Positions 55,427 through 64,000 of a stretch of DNA of 64,000 nucleotides are shown here, one piece after another. Where the stretch lies: positions 389,695 through 453,694 of the forward strand of contig RDEW01000026.1 of assembly GCA_011109175.1 (NCBI GenBank). The letters run 5' to 3'. Numbering within the stretch: the stretch's first letter is position 1; each line of letters begins with the position of its first letter. This stretch comes from Dicyema japonicum (lineage: Eukaryota > Dicyemida > Rhombozoa > Dicyemidae). The notes under the pieces are model-generated. The model saw nothing but the letters and a program-made list of their open reading frames with translations, ran no database searches and was not told the DNA's origin. Position numbers and translations under genes: made by a program.

Positions 55427-58221
55427 ATGAGTACATCTGACGAAATAGTGAGTTACAAAGATACTGACAGCAGTGACTTGCTATTGAATTCACAAGAAAT
55501 TGTCTGTAAAATTCTTGAAAAAGAACCCAATGAACGAACAGAAGCAGAACTAAATGTCCTTCTCAATTTTGTCCATCATTTAACTGTATCTCATGTTATT
55601 AAACAGGCATTTAACAACTTAACGACTACAGTCAAACTTGAATTATGCAAAGTTATGGTTTATGGCTTGGTGGAAGAGGCTGGGACGATTATCCTTGCCG
55701 ACGGAGAGGAACTGGATTCATGGTGTGTCATTATCAACGGGGGAGTCAATGTGAAAGACATGGGTGGGACTATTCGTTCTTTCGGCGTTGGTGACTGGTC
55801 CATTATTTATGGTAATTTCAGTTTTGGGGTAAAACCCACAAGTGAGAGGATATTCCATAAGGGAACAATGATCTCAACTAAGGATGACACTCAATTTATC
55901 TGCATTTTACAGGAAAAATACAAAGAAATACTCGAGACTGTACTCATTTGTACTATTAAAGTGTTATTCAACCTTGCTTACTACGGAAACTGACGGAAAA
56001 CTTTTGTGCATATTCGAGAAAGGTGGAACGTCTTCTATCGTCCTCAGAGTTTGTATTCATTGTTAGTTATGTAGGCAGGGGAGGAGTGGCTTGTAAATTA
56101 TCTTATTAGTGACATTTGTGATGACAACTTCATTATTGAGTTCTTGATGACTTTCAGAGCATATATTGAGGATGAGTTGTTGTTACCCAACAAAATGATG
56201 GAATGGATTACTCACCCATCACTCGTTGAGAAAACTGTGAATCTGTTTTATATTTGGGTTTCTTCCCACTTTTCATATTTTGAAAACAATTCATCCCTTT
56301 GGGAATTTTTCCTTCATTTTTGTAGTATATTGGTCAATCAGGTGGGTACATTTTATTATGTTAGGGATTTGAGGATAAATTGACTTCTCTTGCTTTTGAG
56401 TGTTCTAAAATGGCCCTCAGTCGTGAGGTTGTTGTCTGTGATTCCCAATCCTTTAACTTTGACTACTGTCTCTCATCTTTGGGGGTATTTGTCACAAAAT
56501 CCTGTGTTTCTGATGTAAAACGAGGGGATAAGGTTCATTGACTTTAATATTTAGATTTCAAAAATTAACAAGACAACCCTTCGCATGTTAACACGTGACA
56601 AGATTGACAAAATATTATCACTCTCATCCAACTACACACTTAGTGTAGAAACGGACATTTATGGTAATATATTAGTTATTGTAGGTTTTCTCGTTTCATC
56701 AAACATTATAAAAGACATACACAGTGAGAATCCTCTCTCTAAACTGTTATTCAAAAATATGTATTTATTTATGGTTATTACAGGCAACACTATATTCAAT
56801 CACAGTACACTCGCTGTTGTGACATAATTTATAATAATTATGATGACAACAAACTCGCAGTGGTTAAGATTTACAAATCAGACAGGAATTTTAAATATAT
56901 TCCCATCACTCAGGTAATTCGGTTATACATTATAGGACATGACTGTTCGGGATACGATTGCTATGGCACTTTACATTTTTAAGGATGTTTGTGACCCAAT
57001 GTATTATTATTCATTCATATTAGGTCATACAATCTCTACCAAGTCTCCTTAATGAATGGCAGTGTTATTAAATCACAAAAACTCACTTATAATTCATGTG
57101 ACCTTTGGAATAGTCTACCAGTAGGATCAAGGTTAGTTGTACTAATAATTAGATATTATCTTACTTTGAATGGTAATCCCCACAAATTCACATCAAATTC
57201 AACATTATCGGAACTTGTCAATGATGCAGCTATTATTGTGGACAAACTATCTCCTACTAGTATTGCACGTGCTGTTGATTCTCGACATCGAAACCTCTTT
57301 AGTGCTATTGATCCCTTCGAGTTTATATCAGACGTGTGTGGACTCGGAACTGTTTGTTTACCCCTAAAGAAATTTTCAGAGGTAGTATTTATTGATATGC
57401 TCAGTTGTGCAACACTGATATGTTTTGGGTTATTTCTGAGATTTGTGGACAACCAGACATTGAAAAACGAGTTAAACTTGTCTCAATCTTCATAAATGTC
57501 TCAAGTTTACTGTTTTTATTCATTATAGGCATTCTTATTAGAATGGGTAACTTTAATGCTTCCTTTGCCATTCTTGGAGGCCTTTCCAACAGGGCTGTCA
57601 TTAGACTCACTCAGACGTGGGACAGAATATCTTTAAAACTGATGAGAAAGTACCATAAACTGTCAAAGTTAATTGATCCAATACGGAATATGGCCTGCTA
57701 CAGAAACACCTTAATGGATCACTTACAAAACAGAAGAGAATCAATAGTATTGCATGTCTAACTTTAAGATCCCATACTACCCAATTCTCAGGAAGGATTT
57801 ATGTTTTATTAATGAGGGAAATGATAATTATGTCAACGAGTTGGTTAACTTTGACAAATGGAGGACAATGACCAGTCAGATCAGTAAATTCTATAGAGAA
57901 AAACAATCAGTTCATTAGTATATCAAATGTAGTGTGCTAACATCAAAAAGAGTTCGAGGACACTCATGGGAAATGTTTTCAAAAAAATACATGATGAAGT
58001 TGTCGCATTATGTTATTTTAAGGGAATTATGTTTAAAAAGGCTGACAATTATCTGAGTTATGTCTTTATAATATCAGATAATGACAGACTTATGAAGTTG
58101 TCTCTAGATCAGGAACCATCTGGTTTTTATTATTTCTAAATGTAAAGAAGTTTTGACTTCTGAGACTTCTTCCATTAGTAAAGTAGAAAAATTATCAAGT
58201 TCCTATGAATGTATTATTTAA
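55427..58221 (+). CDS. RAPGEF2: PDZ-GEF: Rap guanine-nucleotide exchange factor (RAPGEF2/6 type)
   Basis: PDZ-GEFs activate Rap1/Rap2 at junctions and membranes. I can place 18 introns of 21-26 nt. The spliced ORF is 2385 nt (794 residues) with no frame error. Domain order: cyclic-nucleotide-binding-like domain (ILEKEPNERTEAELNVLLNF; DGEELDSWCVIINGGVNVKD; SFGVGD|CFGVKP), RasGEF_N (ISDICDDNFIIEFLMTFRAY), PDZ (SSLGVFVTKSCVSDVKRGDK), Ras-association (LAVVKIYKSDRNFKYIPITQ; LWNSLPVGSRYYLTLN), CDC25 catalytic domain (NLFSAIDPFEFISDV; FNASFAILGGLSNRAVIRLT; LSKLIDPIRNMACYRNTL; LVNFDKWRTMTSQISKFY). The last exons match the conserved post-catalytic helix (KKIHDEGIMFKKADNYL). Compared with human RAPGEF2 (about 1500 residues) it lacks the first cNMP-like domain and the long C-terminal tail. 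Confidence 0.95.
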
Positions 58222-58465
58222 TGTTATTTAAAGTTGAGAAACTTATGAAACTTACTGCTCCAAGTTCATTTAGAATGTCGATTTCTAAAATTTTCAAAAG
58301 TATATGTTTTATATTATCAGATAAATGCAGGTCAATCAACACGAAAAATACATTTTAATTTGTAATATTTTTTATATTATTGTGAAATAATATTGTTGAG
58401 TCCTGTCTAATTTAATTTGTACAATTTAAGGATTTTCTCTCTCTTCGTTGTATTGGTCAATGTCA
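58222..58465. other. 3' flank of RAPGEF
   Basis: AT-rich sequence with no features identified before the LINE-B end. Confidence 0.4.
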
Positions 58466-58469
58466 CATG

Positions 58470-61180
58470 CCATTAATTATTATAAAAAAACACTTTCACA
58501 GAACCAAAGAACGTTACATTAACTAAGGTCCCATTTGTGCCACATGTTTCACAATCTGCCTCACTAGGCCCTCTGCTTTGCGCATCTGTCCTTAGATCTT
58601 CTAGGTCATTTGCAGATTTAAGATTTCTTCTAATCCCATTAAGATCCTTGTTCAGAGCCACGGGTAGAGTGACTCTGGGTCTTCCTCTGAATGATGGTTT
58701 GATCTCATTGTTGAAGTAATTGTCCATTATTATATTTCAGAAGCGTTTATGTCCATTCTGAGCACGTGCCGAACAGTCTCCACTTTGATTTAATAATGTG
58801 CTTATTGGCCTCGATTGTGCCACAAAGTATAATTTCTTATTTGAAATCTTCTTGGGCCAACCTAGGCCCATTAAATTTCGTAATTGTTTGCGATGAAATA
58901 TATCCATTTTCTTGAGCTCTAGCTCTGTGACCCCCCATGTACTCGAGTTGTACATAAACACCGGTTTTATATATGCGTTGTATATCTTATTCTTAGATTT
59001 GTTTTTATTAGCTTTCGTTGACTCCATATCTTCTGCATTTTCTTATACATGGCAGTGGCTAGAACTCTTCTATACATCATGTCTTCACTATTACCAAGTA
59101 AGGATCACAATTTCCTTTTTTGCCTCCAATTTTCATCAATATATTTTGATTCCCTTGTGATTCTTATGTGTTCAGTCTTTTCCTGATTAACTCGCAGAGA
59201 CCATTTCTTAAATTCTCCATGGATTTTCTCTAAAGCAAGTCCAAGTTCCAGATCATTTTCTTAAATTCTCCATGGATATCTCTAAAGCAAGTCCAAGTTC
59301 CAGATCATTTTCTTAAATTCTCCAGGGATATCTCTAAAGCAAGTCCAAGTTCCAGATCATTTTCTGACACAAAATCTATGTCATCTGCATATATAATCTT
59401 TATCGGCATGCATCCTTCACATTTTGTTATAAGAGCTATCAATACGCTTCCAGGTATACGACGAATAGAACCGGAGATAGAGACTCTCCCTGAGGTACTC
59501 CAACTGTTGTCCCGAAAAGCTTCGATGTTGTGTTCCCAACTCGTACAGTTAATTCAGTGATAATAGGAAACAGACAAGTCTTGTGTTATTCTCATCAAGA
59601 AAACTCCAGCAACGTCCAACAATGTTTTTCTGTTGACAGTGTCAAACGCACTGGACATGTCCACTCCCAAAATCTTAAAATCACTTCTGTATCGTTGACA
59701 CAAAGCACATATCCATCTGTGAGACCAAACAGCATCTGCGGTCGAGTGTCCCTTTCTGAACCCACTCTGTCCCGGCGACAAAAATTCATAAACATCAGAA
59801 GATATCCGACTAAGAGTTATCAGGGATAGTATCTTCATCAATGATCCCAGTAATATCACAGGTCTTAGATTTTTTATCGGTCCCTTGTTATTTTCTAGTT
59901 TATGCAGAGGAATCAAAATTCCATCATCAAGTTTCAAGGAGGAATGCGTCTCAAATACCTTATTGAAAATCTTTGTAATGAGGGTTGTCAGTTCGCCTGG
60001 TGCATACTTGATCATTTTCGATGTATGTTGTCTGGTCCTGCTGCCCTGTTGTTGTTTAATGATTGCCAGGTTAGTTTCCTCTGTAGATATCAGTAGATTC
60101 AGGCTTCTTGGTGATTTCTCAAATGGCTCCACATATGAGGTTTCATTTTCATTCAAAAGTCCTGAAAAATATTCGGCAATAATCTCAGTTTTTTCATTAT
60201 TATCCAATACATTTCTTGACTGTCGTGAATACAAATATTAGTAGATTGAACTCCCCTCTGCAAAACGAACTGCTCGAAACATTTGTGTTACGTATCCCAA
60301 CTTCTCAATTTTACTGACACGTTCGTCAATTTTCTTGACATAAATTTCCTTCTTCCTCCTTCTAATCTTCTTGACAAAACGATTTCTTTCTCTTCTTAAC
60401 TCGTTGTAAGTATCATTATTTGTACACGATTCCATTCTCAGCCGCAATTTTTTTTTAATTGATAATGTGCCAATTTCGTGATCGAAGATCCCTTTAAATC
60501 CTGCCGGCCTTTTTTTCCCAAGCACGTCGAAACTTGCCTTCTTTATTCTATCAACAGTAGCATTCCAAATCATCTCTGGGGGATTTTCCATATTTATGTT
60601 CACAATCTCCTTCTTAATTGCCATACAATAATCTTCACCCGTCTTCTCACATAAGCATAATTTTTCCATAATAAAACGATCCAGATAAGCTCTCTTCTTT
60701 CTACCTCCATCTTTTCCGAAATATCTTTTCATTCTGAAACGTGCAACCAGCAGTGTTTGATCACTTAAGTGATGGTGCTCCATAGCTGCGGGAGTCTGTT
60801 AGTAAAGCACGAAGAGATCTTTTACACATAACATAATCAATCTGGTTGTATATCCGGACATAGTCACTATTTCCATTCTTTCTGAGTCCAGTCCACGTAG
60901 TCTTATGCCTCGCATTTATGTCGAATGCAGAATTACAAATGAAGTAGTCAAATATGTTACAAAATTGCACGAGCGATTTTCCTGACATATTCCTCCTCCC
61001 CTTGGCATATCTACCCATACAGGGTTCTCTCCATAAACAATGTCCCACTTTAGCATTCCAATCACCACACAAAAAGGTCATTAACGAGCCTTTGAGATCA
61101 GAGATGGTAAGCGTTAGTGACACATAAAAGATCAAGTTCATCGGGATTTGTAGAAACCTCGCCATTGTGGGCGCATAGAC
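58470..61180 (-). mobile_element. LINE-B, best copy: APE endonuclease, RT and 3' end
   Basis: On the minus strand: endonuclease (FLCGDWNAKVGHCLWREPCM, RHKTTWTGLRKNGNSDYVRI, YNQIDYVMCKRSLRALLTDS, 61165-60790). The basic linker is 60783-60238 (RNRFVKKIRRRKKEIYVKKI). RT is 60234-59554 (GPIKNLRPVILLGSLMKIL, SPGQSGFRKGHSTADAVWSH, LGVDMSSAFDTVNRKTLLDV). The YADD-type box lies near 59390 (complement of ATATATGCAGATGACATAG). The C-terminal tail is 59027-58473 (YIKPVFMYNSSTWGVTELEL, KQLRNLMGLGWPKKISNKKL, SFRGRPRVTLPVALNKDLNG). APE-type LINEs nick DNA and reverse-transcribe in place. The endonuclease N-terminus (catalytic Asn/Glu part) is missing, and a triplicated 52-bp segment breaks the RT frame. 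Confidence 0.9.
59204..59362. repeat. Tandem triplication, period 52-53 bp, inside LINE-B
   Basis: TTTCTTAAATTCTCCATGGA...TTCCAGATCA occurs three times in a row (59204, 59257, 59309) within RT coding sequence. The periods are not multiples of three, so the frame is destroyed. Confidence 0.92.
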
Positions 61181-61257
61181 ATTAATTAATATAAAAAATT
61201 ATCAGTCCTCCCACTCTTAATCTGGAGTACTGCTATTCTGTCATTAACTCTCCACAT

Positions 61258-61580
61258 AGTGGCATAGTGTTAGGTGTCGGGCTTAAGTGGCTTAGGCTAC
61301 GGGTTTAAATCTCGCTGCTGTTCACTTGGTGGAAGGTTCCACGCATCAACGATGGAGAAAGGGTTTGACGAGTGACGCCGTCATCAGTGGATACTCACTG
61401 CGGAACTGGATTGTCTAGAATGGACACTCACACAAGAAAAGAAAAAAAGAAGTCATGATCATTCCTCGGTTTTACGATTAGTTAAAATTAACTGTTCTTT
61501 ATTTAGTCTTCTCCAAAGTGTGTGTCCTGCCTATGCGGAGCTAAAAATATTATGGCTCTCGTGAAAAGGCTTTAAAAAAA
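61258..61580 (+). mobile_element. tRNA-derived SINE, second good copy
   Basis: Head GTGGCATAGTGTTAGGTGTC and box-B-like GGGTTTAAATCTC, core GACGAGTGACGCCGTCATCA and GATACTCACTGCGGAACTGG, tail CCTGCCTATGCGGAGCTA then ATTATGGCTCTCGTGAAAAG and an A-run. It matches the copy at 21.58 kb throughout. Target duplications are not clear. Confidence 0.82.
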
Positions 61581-61598
61581 GCTGAATTCTCCTCCTCT

Positions 61599-63142
61599 TT
61601 AGGCATTGGCCCTTTGTATCACCCTCACTGTTCCCTCGTATACCACTTGGGAAAGCGAATCACTAGACAAGACAGCTGTTTCTCCTGGTTCCTCTTCGTC
61701 GTCACCTCTGAGTTCAGAGCCTCTTGAGATAAGATGATTAGCCACTCTTGTAACTTCATTATAGTCATCAACTTTCAGCCCATGTCTATGTTTGATTATC
61801 ATGCTCTCTAAAGTTTTTTTAATCGTCATTGATTGGATGTACGCCCTTGTAGAGACATCCACGTTGAGTCTTTCCATATAGGACTTGTAGTACTTTGTTA
61901 CTAGTCCATCCCATGTCAAAACAATCGGAATTATTGTCACCTTGGCCTTGTGAATTTGTGCTAGTTCTCCTGCCAGAAGGTCGTATTTGTGGAGTTTTTC
62001 CACTTCAACATGTTTTAGCAAATCTTGGGAAGTGATCCCTACTTCTATTAGTATTATTTCGTTTTTGGATTTATCGTGTACGAAAATATCAGGTTTGTTA
62101 TTTTTAACTTTTATATCCGTTTGTAGTGTTGTATCGACTCGTATTTCAACTTTACTGTTTGACACAATCGATTGGACTGTATGCGTTTTTGCCCTCTTGG
62201 TTCTTTTTATTCCAAACGACGACATAGTTGTATACATCTCACAACTTTGTTATGTCGCCGCATATATGCATCGCTAAGCATCCTGGTACATCGTGTAGCC
62301 AGGTGATCCACACTCTTTTTGGCCATACCACAATGACTGCAATTTGCTTTCATCTTTTCAAAGAACTGAATCCGATCCTGTATCATGCAGTACATTGCTT
62401 CCGACCTTGGTTTCCCCCAGTAAGCCATTCTGTTGATCCATTGATATTTTCAAAACACTTAATTGAATGAAGCAATTTCTGATCAGTCTTCTCCAAATAA
62501 TTCCTCTTTTGATATTCCTTTATATTGTCAGTGTTCAAGTTAGATAGGTCACTACGCCGGATTTCTAAATTAATAGCTTCGAATTCACGTGGTTAAATGT
62601 AGATAAGCCCAATGTAATAATTATATAGCGAGAGTGCGTATTCATTTATCGCTTTAAACAAGTTTACAGCGTTTAACTTCGAATTCGCCAGCATCTCTAT
62701 CTTTTTCTTCACAATTTCAGCAATTTTTTCCATAACTTTGTCTATGTCGTCCATCATTTTTATAATAGTATCTTCATATTCTGCAATTATTTTCAGGTCG
62801 TCAATAAAAAGAAAATGGTTAGTCACATATGTCACAATAGACGGATCACTCTGATCAATGCATATCTTCGGGAATTTTATATTTATTATTCGGCTTAGTG
62901 GGTCCATTACCAGAGTAAACAGCTGAGGAGAGAGTGAGTCTCCTTGCAAGATTCCTTTAGTGAGTTTGATCTTTCCAATTCTTTTTTGTTGAGGTTCAAA
63001 ATAACATTCCACTTGCTTATTCAATTCTTGATAAACTTCACAGTCCATTCAGGAACTCCAGAGCGATCAAGAACCCGACATAAAAATACATGATTGACAG
63101 AATCGAAAGCCTTCTTCACATCGATCCACGTTGTGAATAAAC
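61599..63142 (-). mobile_element. LINE-C: RT and restriction-like endonuclease
   Basis: From the 5' side: TTWIDVKKAFDSVNHVFLCR (RT motif A, 63120). Then VECYFEPQQKRIGKIKLTKG, ILQGDSLSPQLFTLVMDPLS (motif B), FLFIDDLKIIAEYED (motif C with IDD instead of ADD, 62800) and AINEYALSLYNYYIGLI (62620). After frame breaks comes the zinc knuckle (CSHCGMAKKSVDHLATRC, RRHNKVVR). The endonuclease frame is 62237-61599 (NNKPDIFVHDKSKNEIILIE, VEVEKLHKYDLLAGEL). C-terminal RLE places it with R2/NeSL-type LINEs. The copy is interrupted at 63143 by a T1 Tigger, so the 5' part may continue beyond the window. Confidence 0.88.
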
Positions 63143-63144
63143 TA

Positions 63145-64000
63145 CAGTAAACTCTCTTAAATATGCCAATTCTCAGATTTGCCATTTTTTTAAGAAATAT
63201 TCTAATTTTAGTGGAAATTTGCCATAATTTTTTTAAAGTTTTTTTTTTTAAATTACTGAAAATTATACACAATATAACTTTATTATAGTAGCATGCCCGT
63301 TGTGTTTCTAGTTGTCGATATAAAAGACTCACTAACGAACAAAAAGTGCAAATATTGCGTTATAAGGACGACAACAACTTATTATCTTTCCAAAGAATTG
63401 CCGACAATTTTTCCTTGTTGTTTAAAGTGAACATTTAACTCTATCTTAAAGAGTCTTGAGTCGATTTTGGAACAATTCAAAACTAAAAATTCCTTAACAA
63501 AAAAAGTCAAAAAGTTAGTTTCCGCATCTTGATGAAAAGCTTGTTGAGTGGATGGATTCGATGGAATCAAAAGATATTCTTAATGGTTATAAATTTTAAG
63601 GTGCATTGTTGAACGATGCATTAATATCCAGTAAAACAGAATTCTACGTTAAGCAGCTTTCTCTCCACTATTTCAAAAACTCTTTGGCTGAGAAAATTAC
63701 ATGGGCAAATGTGCACTGAGAAAAGTGTCGATATTAAAGGGTTTCTCAAAGAATTTCAAAAAGTTTCAAAATCATATACCTGCGAGCAGATTTATAGCCT
63801 GGATGAAACTGGGATTTATACAGGCTTATTCCATCCAAAACTATCTGCAAGACTCCGTTTTAAGGATACAAGAACTTCAAAGATAGAGTATCTGTGATGT
63901 TATGCAAAAATATGTCTGGAAATCATAAATTAAAGAAAAATCAAAAATGCCGAAGTGTTTCAAAAAATATGATTACCGGTGTTCTGTTTCGTATTACAGT
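63145..64000 (+). mobile_element. Tigger/pogo-like transposon (T1), third copy, runs off the window
   Basis: The left terminus CAGTAAACTCTCTTAAATAT follows a TA at 63143-63144. Coding relics: LTNEQKVQILRYKDDNNLLS (helix-turn-helix), then VDIKGFLKEFQKVSKSYTCE with QIYSLDETGIYTGLFHPKLS (first catalytic Asp, 63800). At the edge is MLCKNMSGNHKLKKNQKCRS, the LLCaNmsG-type block that follows the first Asp in Tigger transposases. Stops and frame shifts are present. The element is inserted in the LINE-C RT. Confidence 0.85.

Noticed and set aside
1-64000. CRISPR array, bacterial operon or phage content
   Set aside because: No regularly spaced short repeats, no bacterial-type ribosome binding or gene packing; the genes have spliceosomal introns.

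Overview
The window is AT-rich animal DNA. It contains intron-bearing genes of metazoan type (PDZ-GEF, PACSIN, axonemal dynein p28, C-type lectin domains, eIF1A) set in a dense graveyard of transposable elements. The most informative trait is the introns. In every gene that can be spliced by eye, most introns are only 21-31 nt long and lie in frame-consistent, conserved coding sequence. Animal gene content combined with such introns is the reported signature of dicyemid mesozoans, the renal parasites of cephalopods. I infer a Dicyema-like genome (inference, roughly 0.75). The single 'n' characters look like contig joins or ambiguous bases, and four of them sit between near-identical copies of the same sequence.

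Layout. 1-8.2 kb: non-LTR retrotransposon fragments (families called LINE-A to LINE-E here) and a Tigger-like DNA element. 8.2-11 kb: gene-poor, with one small predicted secreted-protein gene. 11.06-12.51 kb: a PACSIN/syndapin gene on the minus strand. 13.3-22.4 kb: an unassigned TIR element, two pogo/Tigger-type elements, jockey-like and restriction-like-endonuclease LINE pieces, and a tRNA-derived SINE. 22.4-33.4 kb: AT-rich non-coding DNA with many diverged tandem and segmental duplications and a Tigger element that carries nested insertions. 33.5-34 kb: a LINE-A end. 34.56-35.22 kb: an eIF1A gene on the minus strand. 36.5-40.7 kb: LINE pieces and one orphan terminal exon. 40.7-43.3 kb: a C-type-lectin-like membrane protein locus split by a hAT element. 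44-49.3 kb: a SINE, a GTF2IRD2-type hAT split by an RTE/BovB-like LINE, and the best LINE-A copy. 52.2-58.2 kb: a compact gene island on the plus strand, with ABHD11-like hydrolase, an unidentified six-exon gene, DNALI1 and RAPGEF2/6 (18 tiny introns). 58.5-64 kb: the best LINE-B and LINE-C copies, a second good SINE and a third Tigger copy.

How the parts relate. The host genes are housekeeping, ciliary or signalling genes: translation start-site scanning (eIF1A), membrane curvature and endocytosis (PACSIN), axonemal inner dynein arm (DNALI1), Rap GTPase activation (RAPGEF) and a mitochondrial-type alpha/beta hydrolase (ABHD11). They do not form one pathway. The mobile elements do interact: the SINE tail resembles the 3' end of LINE-B, LINE 3' ends are nested inside Tigger copies, and a pogo-type TIR pair encloses a LINE-C 3' end. 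DNALI1, RAPGEF and eIF1A splice to intact proteins. PACSIN, ABHD11 and the lectin locus each need one or two 1-nt corrections, so they are either assembly errors or decaying genes.
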